Assembly (NCBI GenBank): GCA_019188255.1
Contig: JAETXT010000001.1
Coordinates: 5,952,001 to 6,016,000 of the forward strand
Length of the DNA stretch: 64,000 nt
From: Verticillium longisporum
Taxonomy: Eukaryota > Ascomycota > Sordariomycetes > Glomerellales > Plectosphaerellaceae
Reading direction: 5' to 3'
In this document: piece by piece, positions 45,553 to 57,876 of the stretch
How positions within the stretch are numbered: position 1 is the stretch's first letter
Layout of the letters: each line of letters opens with the position of its first letter
Notes under the pieces: generated by a model
Database searches by the model: none
Told to the model about the DNA's origin: nothing
The model's input: the letters and a program-made list of their open reading frames with translations, nothing else
Program-made: the position numbers and the translations under genes

Positions 45553-46597
45553 ATGGCAACCCGTTCCATGTCGCGAGACCTTGACCGGGCACCCACTCGC
45601 TCTCCAACGCCCGCCTCCGACTACTCTCGCAACCGTCGCCGGCATCCCGACTCGCGCTCGCGTTCGCGCTCCCGATCACCAGAGCCCCGTCGAAACGGCA
45701 GGTACAGGAGTGAGACGCGCTCGCGAAGCCCCGTGCGACGAGGCGACAGTCGCGGGCGCAGCCCAACACCCGTCAAGAGCACAAAGGTGGGTAGCGCAAG
45801 GTTTCCCATGCGCGAGGGAGCTGACACGAGGGTAGATTGTCGTCGAGCGTCTAACCAAAAATGTCAACGAAGACCACCTCTACGAGATCTTCGGCCAGTT
45901 CGGCCACGTGAAGGATCTCGATCTACCCATCAACAGAAGTAAGTCGTCGACCCCAGAGCCCCTACCCACACTGGGCGCAGTACTAACCCGTCGTCCTCTT
46001 CTTCAGTGGGCACCAATCGCGGCACAGCCTATATTCTATACGATGACGAGGCCGACGCCGAAGATGCCATTGCCAACATGCACGAGGCCCAGCTCGACGG
46101 CGCTGTCATCAACGTCTCCATCGTCCTGCCGCGCCGCAAACTCTCTCCCGCACCACCTCTAGCTCGCCGAGGTGCCGGCATAGATCCAAGGAACCCACAC
46201 CCGGGCCCTCGGGGGGGGCGGGCGCGGTGGCTCATTGGGCGGTGGTGGTGGGCGTGGTGGCGGCCCCAACGGTCCCTCGAGCCGCTTCGGACCCAATTCG
46301 GATACATACCGTCCCCGATCTGCCTCACGCTCGCCGTCGCGCTCGCCGGCAGCGAATGCTGGCAGGGGACGGGGTGGCAGTCGCTACAGGAGTCGCTCTC
46401 GGTCGCACACGCCTTCGAGATCAAGATCACCGTCGAGAACGCAACCAAGACGTCATGGAGGGGGTGGTAGTGGTGGTGGTGGCGGCGGCGGCGGTCGCAA
46501 CAGGAGAGATAACCGACGGAGAAGCCCCAGCCGCGATTCCTACGATGACAGGTCCAGGAGCCGCAGTCGCAGTCGAGACCGTCGTTCTCGGCATTAG
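45553..46597 (+). CDS. RNPS1-like SR/RRM RNA-binding protein, with a 1-nt frameshift
   Basis: Exons 45553-45786, 45836-45938 and 46007-46597 give about 308 residues if one extra G is ignored. The N-terminal RS region (RSRSRSRSPEPRR) leads to one RRM: IVVERLTKNVNEDHLYEIFG with QFGHVKDLDLPINRMGTNRG as the RNP1-side strand, and YILYDDEADAEDAIANM. A Gly-rich linker and a C-terminal RS domain (SRSRSRSRDRRSRH) follow. The architecture fits RNPS1, an exon-junction and splicing factor. After the RRM the frame shifts at a G8 run (46211-46218); seven Gs would keep it open. Confidence 0.85.
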
Positions 46598-49443
46598 AGA
46601 CGTTGAAATGATGAAGTCAGACACGCGGGATGCTGGGGGCTTCTGCTGACGAGGTCCCAAAGCCATTTTGGCGATTGAAAAAGGTATGGGACTTGGCAAC
46701 AGGGTGAAGGACAAGACGGATAGAATCCGTGTTGGCTATCTTGCGCGCAAACATGTAAACATCCGGAGGATCAGACAACCAAAGACCCTGAGAATGATAC
46801 CATCTTTGAAGCTGTGCGCCTGGCTATGCTCAGGTCGTCAACACACCTTGAAAGTGATCATTTGCAACGCTCTCAGAAGCTGGCTACGTGAGCCAGCATA
46901 GGATCCTGGTCAAGATCGACGACAGACGAATAGGCAGTTCAAAGGAGAATTATAAGGTAGCGAAGCGCAAGGATGGGCAGCAGCACCGCCGTCAGCTAGG
47001 CAGCGAACAGGAGTCATGGCCAAGACTCGTATTGCGTTCGCTGCTTGCGCAGTTTGCATCTGACTGCAGGACAATGTTCCTTCAGGTCTTCATGTAAGGG
47101 TAAACTACAATGCAGCTGAGAGGCTTGCTCGAATTGGCATCGTGGTTCATGCTACTTCGTGAAAACCAACTATCTCATACTTGGCGATGCCCACAATCGA
47201 GAGCGGCACGTCTCTGGAAAAGTCCTGTGGCGTTCGGGGTTGCCCTGCACGATTTCCCTCACTCCGATGGCACAATGAGAGGCCTCCTCCTCTCGAGGTT
47301 GACAAGGCAAAGCGCCAAGTAGTTTCCTCGCAGAACCCCCGCTCGATGGCCCGAGGAGACATCTGGCCTGAAGTCTCGGCTGGCCCTCTTTATCATATGA
47401 TATCCATTCAACTCCAGATGCCGAGCATATGTTGGGCAGCTCGCATCAACACGGCCAACACATCGAAGGGCAACCGCTTGGTATCATCCGCAACCGACCC
47501 ATTCACACGCATGCCGACACGCATGCCGGATACTGGCACGTTGTATTCTGGTGAGCTTGGGCAGCGCAAGAGCGGAGAAACGGAGTCGTCTCGTGGTCTG
47601 CAGAGCTGCTGGTGCTATAGAAGGGCAGTCTGGTTGGTCGGATGGTGGGAGGATTTGCCATGGAAGCCGACTGGCCGCATGGTGATGAGGCCACTTTCTC
47701 GACTCGAAGGAACACGTGCCTACCAATCACACCGTCCAGGAACCCGACAACTTGGTTGGTGTTTCACCAATGCAGCTGTCATGAGTGCTTTCTCGTGATC
47801 GGCCCCCTCATCTTGTTTCTCGCCAACCAGACTCGGGGCCGGCTCCTTGCGGTGGCGCTCTCACGGTCTGGCATGGCAGGTTGCTGCTCACAAGGTAGAG
47901 CGATCGTCGAGAACCTGTACCGTGTTGGACCCTAAGCTGACGTGAAACCAAGGTCCTGCAGATTGCGAACACAAAAGACGCCTCTCACGTGGCCCAATCT
48001 GGAGGCTCAAACTTGACGCCCTCCACAACGAAGGCACGGGTGTGCCACACCAACGGAAACCTTGTTATCGATGGTGGGCCGACCTTCACTTTGCTTCGTC
48101 GATCGGAAGCGCGGCAGCGCGGCAAGACCATGTCCCCGCCGGGTTGAAGGGGTGTCGACGCGGCTGGCGGCCGGTGATGATGCGAGCCCATCCTCCTCCT
48201 CCTCGGGTTTACACGTTTGCTGTACAGCGTGTAGAGCTTACAGCAGATCTCGACGAACAGCGTCAGGTCTAATAGGCTGCAGAATGCCCCTACAGCTAGA
48301 AGGTCTGGTCACACGGTAATAAGGCCAACGGCGTTTTTGGAAATAGACCAATATCCGGGTCACCTGGTAGATCCTCTGGTGGCGATAGCTGGTTCATCTC
48401 GTGACCCGGCCAAGGAGACCCAGGATACAGGACAAAGCACTCGGCGCAAGGGAAGCACGTTGGGGTATATCCATGAGGTGTTACTATAGGTGTGTACCGT
48501 CTTTGCGAGCCTCCAACATGACATGGCCCGACCACTGCATTGCCAGCGCAATCATACTACGCAGAGCCCAACACTACTGTGTACGACGTCACACGAAGCA
48601 GCCTGTCAATCCAACGACATGCTGTTCCGTACCCCTTGACAAGGCCGTTGCAGTAGTAAAAAAAAGACAAAATGGACGCAAGAAACTCGTTGGGAATCCC
48701 ACACCAGAGTACCATGTGCCTCAAGGAAGTCGTCTAAGAACCGCATGAATATCGCACATGAGCACGATCAAACACTCACCCAACAACACATAACAGTCCT
48801 GTTTCTGTTCAAACATGGGACTTCCAGTCCCGCCGTGGCCTCCGACTCCGCCACCTCATCCTCGTCCGCCACCAAGGCCCGAGCCGCCACCAAACCCACC
48901 CCCAACTCCCTGACAGTCACGGCTCTGGAAGCGCCTGGCAAATATTTTCGGCCATGACGGACAGCTTGAAATTCAAATTTCTACATCTAAGTTTTCTTCA
49001 TCGAGATGTTCCGTCAAAAGCCTTGGTATATATCCTTGGAAGCATCGCTGTCAATCAGCCCGTTTGAAGGCTTACACGATCCAGCTTTAAAAGAAAAATA
49101 GGGGGTGTGGTCAGTCATTCATGCCCATCAGCTATACGCGATGACCTCGTCGGAGCGACTCTGACTCGAATGATCGGCCAGGAAGCTCAGGTAAAGGAAG
49201 AGTCAGGTCTTGCGCGAGTTTAGCACTAGAGTGATAGCATTGGTGAAAGCTATACGTTAACAGAGGAACGCAGCACATCTGAACTCGAGCCGTGGATGTG
49301 CTTCATTGGAATTCATCAGCAACCTCCATCTTCTCCTGAGCTACATGTAGTGTGATGTCTTGAAGACTTACCTTCCAATCCACCAACCTTACCTCATAAC
49401 CAGGTCAATGGCACGCGCAGCGTGTATCCAGTCCATGAGTCTT
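46598..49443. other. Intergenic region of 2.8 kb
   Basis: No intact gene was recognised. On the minus strand about 48820-48912 encodes a Gly-rich stretch (GVGGGFGGGSGLGGGRG, then a TGA, then GGGVGGHGGTGSP), possibly a scrap of a Gly-rich protein or only a biased sequence. Confidence 0.5.
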
Positions 49444-50859
49444 TCACGGTTCCGTCCGTCTGCAACCCCAACATCGGAACAACAGCAAACCCGTTCCAGC
49501 CTCAAACCCCCTGCCCGAAGCATCCGGACTCGCCGTCGGCCCGCTCACCCCATCCGTAGTCGTGCGCCTCGCCGTGCTCCGCCCAGCGCCCTCGGAGCCC
49601 GCCGCGGCTGTCGTCGCAGGACAGTCCTCGCTGCATGGGATCGCGCTCGTGAACGGCGTCCCCTGACCGTCTCCGCCCGCCGACCACACCGGCGCCTGGC
49701 TCACCGAGTCCAGGTCCGGCACCGCCGCCGCCGCCCGCGGGTTGAGCACGTTGTCAAGGACGTGGACCACGCCGTTCGCCATGAGGATGTCCGGCTGCAC
49801 GACCTGCGCCGAGTTGACGAACAGGTTGTTCCCGGCCCTGCGCACGCTGACGTCGCTGCCCTCGGCGGCAGCGAGGCGCGTCCCGTTCGTCAGCGTCGCT
49901 GAGGCGGCCCCCCGGCCGCGGACGACGTGGTAGCGCACCAGGTCGCGCAGCGCGTCGGCGCCGAGGGCGTCGAGGCTGGCGCCGACACGGCGGAACGCCT
50001 CGTCCCGCGGCGCGAAGATGGCCAAACCTTCGTCTCCCTGCAGGACGCCGAGCAGGTCGCTGGCGTAGAGCACGCCGAAGAAGGCGTCGAGGCCAAAGGT
50101 CTGCAGCGTCTCGATGAGCGGCGTCGGCGGGATGAGGAGGTTGTCGACCACCTGGATGACGCCGCCGGCAAAGGCATATACATAGAGATCTATCTATCTA
50201 TCTATCTATATATATATTATAGATATCTATCGCCGCGCGTGCGTGTTGTGCGGGAGCCCTGGGCCGAGGTGAAGACTACGACGTCGCCAGGCTGCCGAGC
50301 CAGGACGACGTTCTGGCCGGCCGAGACGTTGGTCCAGGTCGGCGAAGTGAGGAGCGTGGCTGCAAAGATGGAAGGCCCTGGCGCGAGGTCCTCGGTGTCG
50401 ACGATGCCCTTGAGGAGATGGTACTCAAGGATCGGCACTGTCATCGAGGCGTTCTTTGGATCCCAGATGCCGTAGAGAGATGTGCCCGGGATGTTCTCGA
50501 ATGCGGCATTCGAGGGGTCGACAATCTTTCACGTCAGCGGAAAGCCGAGAGAAGGGGCTTAACACGGCTTGATAACTTGCCGTCACGCCATCCTGGTTCG
50601 GCAGTTTGAGAAGGGACATCAGGATATTCCTGAATGTATTTTAGTGTCAGAGATGCGAGGGAGGCATATGAACTTATCGCAAACTGCGATTTCTGCTGCA
50701 TACCTTAATCAGGCCATAAAATTTCGACAGGTTCTTCTGCGATGACAATGCGGTCCCGAGATCCTCATCTTCGGTTTGCGCAGCGGTAATGTGCGTTGAC
50801 GATAGGGCGAGACATGCTACGAGGGCAATGAGGCCAGCATGCTGGGTCGACGCAAACAT
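49444..50859 (-). CDS. Secreted FAS1 (fasciclin)-domain protein, reading frame broken
   Basis: The start (MFASTQHAGLIALVACLALS) is a signal peptide. Coding blocks are 50859-50704, 50629-50581, 50525-50229 and 50178-49444. Two FAS1 domains are visible: the first from LSKFYGLIK through IVDPSNAAFENIPG and ILEYHLLKGIVDT, the second from GGVIQVVDNLLIPPTPL through LAIFAPRDEAFRRVG to NGVVHVLDNVLNP. A Ser/Thr/Ala-rich tail follows. Intron 50526-50580 is of the GC-AG type (GCAAGT donor). Breaks: one extra C in 50613-50615 shifts the EYPDVLLKLPN segment, and a 50-nt microsatellite block (50179-50228) without a plausible splice donor separates the domains out of frame. FAS1 proteins act in adhesion at the cell surface. 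Confidence 0.75.
50179..50228. repeat. TATC/TA microsatellite inside the FAS1 gene
   Basis: About five TATC units followed by a TA run sit between the two FAS1 domains. The block is 50 nt, not a multiple of three, and introduces a stop codon. Confidence 0.85.
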
Positions 50860-53800
50860 GATGTCCAGAGCGAGGCAAAACTGAGGCTATTCACAAGGCA
50901 AGCCAGTACAAGCTTTAGATCTGCCTCAAGATGAGATGAACCTGTATCATCCAAAGGCAATACCTATGCAAACATTACCTTGTATCCAACGGCTCGCGCA
51001 ATTATCACCCATGACCAGCCAAACGGCAATGGTCAGGCAGATCTTCCATGGACGATCGACACGACAGTAACGAAATACGGTGATGGGAGCGGGACCACAG
51101 AAGTGGCACCAGCAGTACCATGTCCACTACTGCAGAATTACACCCGCCACCTGTGAGAGGGATGCGAAGATCACCAGACAGATTCAAAATCTTAGGCCAC
51201 GCGGTGAGAGGGGAGAACGGCTTCTGTGTGTCTTGTACGGCATTCGAAAGCCCATAGAAGACATGGACGCTTATGCCCCTGCTTGCTTTCGCATGATGTT
51301 TAGAGATGGTAACGAGCTTATTCGGCCGCTGTTTCGGACTTGAATGAACCTTACTCCTGGTTCCATGATCGACAATCCTTGACCAAGTCTCATGTAGTCG
51401 TGGTTCACCGTCCACCTAACAATCACAGAACGCAGAACCTGAACGTGCCAACCAGAGAAAGCAAAGGGAACACATTGTCACGCATGATACGAACCATGCT
51501 GTCAAAATGCAGTCTGCTTGGTCTACACACGCAACAAATCACCTCATCCTACTGCGGACACCCTGGTAACACGAGGGTTAAGGCGCAGGTGCTACGGAAC
51601 ACGTCCTGTGGAGCAGCTGGGCATGAAGACGACGCTTCCACGGTATTGACAGCGAACCATTGCGTTCCGTTGATTTGATGCTCTGGGCCCAAGTACACAG
51701 ACAACAAAGGCGCGGTGTTTCTTCATTCTTCTCAGTTCCGAGTCTGCATCACGTGTCAATTGGAGCCAGGCCTGAGCCAGGAAGCATCACGTCCTCAGCT
51801 GCCAAGTGCGCCCTCTCTTGGCAGCCTTCGCCTTTCTTTGCTGTGCTTGGTACCTCACTCCCCGCTCGAGCGTCGTCTGTTTGTACTCGGCCCTGACGAT
51901 CAGCTCGGCAGCGCACGCCAACAGACCGCCGGCGCCGGTGCGCAGCGCTACCTGAAGCCGGCCAACCTTCGGGCGATGGTCAAGGGCCGGGGTTGTCCCT
52001 GCCGCGTCGCGAACAGGTGCAGTGCGCAATACGAGATGATGTGACAAGTCAAGGCATAATGGAGCATCAACCGGCGAGCCGACGTGTTGCGACGCAGATG
52101 GCGATAGCGACAGGCAGCTTGTGATTCTCGCGGCGTTGTCAAGAAGGCGCAGCCAGCAACCTTGCAGGCGGAACCGCTCACCCGCCGGCATACTTCGCTT
52201 GGCTTGACACATTCGGGGCCGCATGCGGTGCCCACCGCCCACCGCCCAATGTCTCACGTCGGGCGTGGCGCGCCAGGCAGAACGGCTTTCCGGTGAGGAG
52301 AGCTCGATTGGATCACAGGTAGCGGGTTGTCGTTCGTGCCAATGCGAGGCTGCTGCAGGTTGACGTGGTGAGGAGAAGAAACGAAGAGGTGGGGTGGTAA
52401 GAATAGGTGGCGAGCGGGGGTTGATCCAGAGTTGCCAGCCCTCTCTTCTTTTGTGATTATCAAAAGGTCCCTGATCGACCCGAATTGAGTGTGCCTAGCC
52501 TCCCGTGTCAATAGTTTGAGGAAGAGACGGGACGAGACTGAGTTGGAAGATACAGTAGACAACCAGGGTGTGTTTGCCCTGGCTCAATGACCGTCCGCCA
52601 CCAGCACCAGGGGCGGCCAGCCGCCTGAGATACGACGGCACCTTCGTCGTCGACAAGCAGTTGGCCCCCCACGCAACAATTGGTGGCGTTCAGGGTCTTC
52701 GGGATGTTGGTCCTATCTGAATCAGAACGGGCCGTGGCTGTTGTGCTCAGCTGAAAAGCAGCCCTATCAACCCGTCGAGTGCACCTGCGACAAACGCAGC
52801 ACGAAGCAATAATCATCATGCTGCAGAAGAGTTCCATGCTGCCCTCGGTCCAGGAGATGCGAGTTTGGCCCCAGAAGCATAACGCCGTAGGCTGCATTGG
52901 CCTGGCCGCCAATAGGCACGCAGAGATACGGTGCCACCTGCGGTTCAGATGCTGATGCTACCATGTCGCCAGAGTCCAGATGCCCGACGCAGTGAGCAGT
53001 GAACGGTGAGATACGGCCAGCCAGTAGGAGATTTGAGCCGCTCACCCTTTCAGACGACTTCTCAACGAAATATCGCAACCACGGCCCACCGACGACATAT
53101 GCGCAAGACAGGCGAAGACGGCCAAAAAGAGGCATCTGGCGCCAATCAGGGTTCGATAGATTGTGCAGGTAAGAATGCATGGCTGACAGGCTGGACGGAC
53201 ATGCTGTGCTGCATTGTTCGGCGTGTTGTTGTGCTCGCGTCGCCGTGAAATGATTGTGCTTGCTGTCTGGAGAGGCGCAACCGATGCCATGCAACATTGA
53301 TCATATCATGATCGATTCGACTGACGCGGGCAGCGCCGTTGACGCTGGCTGCAGCTTCAGCTTCAGGCACAAAGTCGATTCGGTTCGCTGAATCCAGGCC
53401 GTAAAGCTGGCGAGTCCTGCCACGACGCCACTGCCCATTTCGCAATACTAATGCATACCTGCTTGTGCTCGGCGAAATACGAAATACGGCCAGAGAAGCC
53501 ATTCGTTCGGCGAAGGGGTGCCCTCAGCCGTGTGTTGCCGTCCGAGGAATCAAAGCTCGCAGAGACAAGTAGCATGGCAGTAGCTACTCCTTCAGCCGCA
53601 TCTAGAACCATGTTGCCTAGGTACGAACATGTCAATCTGCCGGGCTCGTTGTTGGCCGGCCGTTATCGATGCTGGGATATTCTCAACACCATGGCGCGAG
53701 TGGACCCTGTCATGGTCGCTTCGGCAGAGATGATCGACCGGAAGGTCCGCGAGCTGGTGCGGCAGGAAGGGCACTAGCAGGCAGGTAGCGATGAGGCCGG

Positions 53801-54746
53801 CGAGGCGGGCCAAGGTGAGCTCGCACAAGATGGCTGGTGGTTCGGCTGGAGGTGTAGCGCCGCCTCGCTTCAGGGAAACCTGAGGGCAAAGGCAAAGGGT
53901 AAAGGGCAAAAGAGCATAGGGCATATGGGTGACAGCACACGGGACAAGTCTTTCAGCTGCCGCGCCCCCACAGGCAGATTGAGCGCTTGGCAAAGACGCC
54001 CACGGTGACGTGACAAGAAGAAAGAAGCATGTGAGCTCGTTTTAGGGCGTTGAACGAAGACCGGAAAGAGAATGTGGCTCGACGACCAGACGATGGAGTC
54101 AGTTGGTTCATGTTTCGTCAAAGAACAGACAAGACGCAGACAAGGAACGGCTTGGACGCCCTCACCACGTGAAGCTTCGACGGGGGAAATTGCGGTGGGC
54201 AGTGCCTTCCTGCTTGGCTCGCATTACTCCTTAAGGTTAGCGTAACGCCGACAGGGCGCCAAGATGTGAACGTAGTCCCGATCGGGGCCGTCCAGGGTTG
54301 GTTGCCGCTAGACCAGGGGCATCCAATCTTCCATGCAGGAACATGGGGAAGGTCGAAAGAGGCGGCTGCCACCGGTGTGCCGAGCTAAAAGTTGCCAAGT
54401 CCTTGCTGCTTTTGCCGCCGCTTTTTCGTGTAGGTTTCGCTTGCTTTCAAAGGAGTCTTTGAACGTGCTTTCCTGGTCTGCTTTGTGCGCACTGCTGTTA
54501 CGCCGAACGGAGTGGGCCGTTCATTACGGATGCTCGGACAGACCGTCTCTTGGCCCTGATCCTCTCCGGCTCTCCGAGCTGTCCGTTGTCTTGGTTGTGC
54601 ACCCAGCAGTCTGGGTCTCTTGGTGTTCCTGTGCCACCAGAGGAGAGGAGGTGGTGGGCTCCCATCACTGATCTGCGCTGATCAAATCTTTTCCTGACGA
54701 GTCCATCGAGATTCCGTACGAATGTGCCAGGACAGGGTCCTCCATT

Positions 54747-54784
54747 GTACAGGTACAGTACCCTACTTAGGTAGGTAAGGTACT
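54747..54784. repeat. AGGTA/TACCT motif cluster upstream of the GH16 gene
   Basis: Overlapping GTACAGGTACAGTACC and TTAGGTAGGTAAGGTAC words, about 1.25 kb before the GH16 ATG. Confidence 0.55.
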
Positions 54785-55298
54785 CAAGGCAGGCACCCCA
54801 AGGAAGGCACGCCGTCAAAGGTCGACATGGAACGGCGCTGGGCCGACCACCGTCAGGCTCAGATGAAGCGATACGCGGGAGGCGGAATTGGTTATCTATT
54901 GTTTCCTATTCATCATTCGCCACTTGCAGGCCGCGGCCCAGAAGGTCAACCCGCATCGATATCGACTTGGCGAGACTTCACTATCACGGCCGGAAGCGAC
55001 CAAGCTGAACTGCGTTGCTTCTCGCCACGTCCTGGCCTGCCACTGCCGAGAAGGAGAGCAGGCAGACGGCGGCAAGTGTACATGACAATGTCTGTGTGGC
55101 AGTACTGGCATGATACGTGGGATACGTCAGGGCGTCGCGCCACCAGAAGTAACCGGCGAACTGGCGCTAGCCTTCAGCACAGAGGGTTCCAAGGCCCCAG
55201 GGCTCCAGGGGGTGGAAGCCCCTCATCCGCCCCAGAAGGCGGCTTGACGGAAGGCTTGGCCAGGTTACTGTGCGGGCTCCACAGGGGGCCCTGTCTCT

Positions 55299-55346
55299 GT
55301 ACGTACCTAGCGGGCATCTTACCTGTAGGTACCTTACGGTACAGTA
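55299..55346. repeat. AGGTA/TACCT motif cluster upstream of the GH16 gene
   Basis: GTACGTACCTAG, CTTACCTGTAGGTACC and TTACGGTACAGTA words lie within 48 bp, about 700 bp before the GH16 ATG. Confidence 0.55.
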
Positions 55347-56034
55347 GCGTCCAGCGTCTAGCGTCCTGTCTTTCACAGGTGCACGCCTCCCACGTCGGTT
55401 GCGCCTACTCCGATCTGGCTCTTGTCTGTCTGTCTCTGGCTCGGCTGAGGTGGCTCCCGCTCGGCCATCTTCACCACCACCACCACCACCACACCTCCTC
55501 CTCCACCACCTTGACCTCTGGCGAACACCCCCCGACTCGCCTGTCGCACCTTGCATCTTGCCGGCTGCAGAGCCATCATTCTTTGCTTGCTGAGCTGTCA
55601 CAGCTGTCCCTCTTTCAGCCCTCCGCCCTCCAGACCTCCCACACGTTTCCGACAGTGCACATTGGACACTCTACCCATCTTTTATTAGGTGCCTACCTCT
55701 AGGTACCTTAGCTAGAGCAGCATCCTCAGCTCGGCCAACCCACACCCCGAAGCAGCCATTGGCGACATCTCCACTCGTTCGCCCCACCTCTTCTGCCCGC
55801 TCTTCTGGCTCAAATCCTCTCTCGCCTTCTTTATACAGTAATACCTAATCCAAGCCCCCGAGGTCGACAACCTACCACTTCTTTCTCTCGCCGTGGTGCT
55901 GTCGGATCTCTTTGCGACAGTCGCAGCACGTGCACTCGTCGACCTTCGTCGTCGACCCTCGTCGTTGACCCTCGTCGTCACGACCCCTCCTTCTCTCCTT
56001 CCGACCCTGACGATCTCTCCTCAACCCAAACACA

Positions 56035-57597
56035 ATGGACCGTGAAGGCGAATACGCCCGCGAGGGCCAAGCCTACTACGGCCGCTCCGTGACTGGTGGT
56101 CCCGCCCCCTCAGCAGCGACCACTGCTGCCACCACGCCTCAGTACCGCCCTGGCACCCCCAACACAGACAACGCCGGCCGCAACCCCTTTGGCGATGGTC
56201 TCGAGTCGCAGGCCTCTGTTCGCTCCGCCATTCCTACCGGTGCCAGCACGAATCCCTTTGCGAGCCCCAACAACTCTCGGCCCCCGTCGAGCTACGGCTC
56301 ATCTAGTGCCCGCGCCACGGGCATGTTCGATGAGCGCTCGCAGCGTTACTTCCACTCCCGGAGAATCCGCAAGGAGGACACCGAGAAGCCATGGCTCCAG
56401 AAGACGCACCCCAAGGAGAAATGGGTCACCATTCTCCCCATCATTGGCATTCTGATCGGTCTTGGCATCTCCGGCTTCCTCATCTGGGACGGCATCAACA
56501 GCGTCATAAAACACAAGTACTGCATCGTGCTTGACGACGACTTCGCCAGCGGCCTCAGCTCCAGTACCTGGACCAAGGAGGTCGAGGTTGGCGGCTACGG
56601 GTATGTTTACTTGACTCCATCCGCCATGCCCGCTCCCGCGCGTACTAACACATAGCCCAGCAATGGCCAGTTTGACTGGACCACCGGTGGTGATGAGAAC
56701 GTCTTCGTCAAGGATGGCCATCTTGTCATCCGACCCGAGCTCACTGACTCGGCCCTCATTGAGAAGGACACCGAGATCAACCTGCTCGAGGACGGCACCT
56801 GCACGTCGGACAGGCCCTTCAACTGTATCACTGCCACCAACACAACTACGGGCAACGCCACCATTGTCCAGCCCATCAAATCTGGTCGTATCCACACCAA
56901 GGGCGGCGTTCGCATCAAGTATGGCCGTGTCGAGGTCACTGCCCGTCTTCCCAGGGGCGACTGGCTGTGGCCCGCCATCGGGATGTTGCCCGAGCGCGAC
57001 ACGTACGGACCCTGGCCCGCGTCCGGCGAGATTGATATCCTCGAATCCCGCGGCAACGATTGGAAGTACGAGCAGGGCGGCAATGACATTGCCGCATCAG
57101 CGCTGCACTGGGGCCCCGATCCGGCCAACGACGCCTGGTGGCGCACCAACAACAAGCGTCAGGCCCTCAAGACGACCTACGCCGACGGCTTCAACACCTT
57201 TGGCCTCGAGTGGTCCCAGAAGTACCTCTTCACCTACGTCAACAGCCGTCTGCTGCAAGTCATGTACACCAACTTTGACAAGCCCATGTGGAAGCGCGGC
57301 AACTTCCCCGAGGCCAATGCCAACGGCACCCGTCTCAATGACATTTGGTCCGAGACGGGACGCTCCAACACACCCTTTGACCAGTACTTCTACCTCATCA
57401 TCAACCTTGCAGTTGGCGGTAGCAACGGCTGGTTCGAGGACGGCAAGTCCGAGAAGCCCTGGCTCAACGGCTCTCCCAATGCGAAGAAGGACTTCTGGGA
57501 GGCCCGTGACACTTGGCTGCCCACATGGACCAAGCCCGAGCTTGAGATCAAGCACGTCAAGATCTGGCAGCAGTGCAACGGCGACGAGGAGCTCTGA
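56035..57597 (+). CDS. Membrane-anchored GH16 beta-glucanase-like enzyme
   Basis: Exons 56035-56600 and 56661-57597 join across a 60-nt intron (GTATGT...CCCAG, branch ACTAACA) to 500 residues. There is no signal peptide. A Ser/Pro/Asn-rich cytosolic tail of about 128 residues leads to one membrane span (about 130-153, WVTILPIIGILIGLGISGF), so the enzyme domain should face outward (type II). The GH16 catalytic motif is SGEIDILESRG, with E312 as nucleophile, D314 and E317 as acid/base. RGDWLWPAIGMLPERDTYGP and the surrounding sequence resemble the beta-1,3-glucanase/GNBP-like branch rather than the CRH transglycosylases. A role in wall glucan turnover is inferred. Confidence 0.9.
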
Positions 57598-57852
57598 GCC
57601 GCCTGGCGCGGAGCGCATGTGTGATGACATATGTGACATGTTTGGAGTACGATCAGTCACATCTATTCCCCCCTTTTCGGGATACGTGGTGGGGGGAGGC
57701 GCGCAAACAATCTTAGACCTGGGGGTTTGGTTCATTATTGGTAGATTCACGGCGGTACATGCTGTAGCCTGCCTTTCCACGGCGACTGGCAGTCGCAGTC
57801 ACGCCTTGGCCGATTTAGGGGCGTCTTGGACAAATTTTGTATTTCCTGTCAT

Positions 57853-57876
57853 TCTCTCTGTCTCTCTCTCTCTCTC
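57853..57876. repeat. (CT)n microsatellite
   Basis: A CT run with one interruption lies in the 3' flank of the GH16 gene. Confidence 0.85.

Larger units (their letters stand above)
50860..56034. other. Intergenic region of 5.2 kb between the FAS1 and GH16 genes
   Basis: This is a divergent upstream region with no recognised gene. AGGTACCT-type clusters at 54747-54784, 55299-55346 and 55687-55711 lie within 1.3 kb of the GH16 start, and the last 450 bp before it are pyrimidine-rich. Confidence 0.5.

Noticed and set aside
54827..55702. 291-codon open frame upstream of the GH16 gene
   Set aside because: Composition is unlike real genes here, with a His run from a CAC repeat and no domain; it spans AGGTACCT clusters in a promoter-like region.
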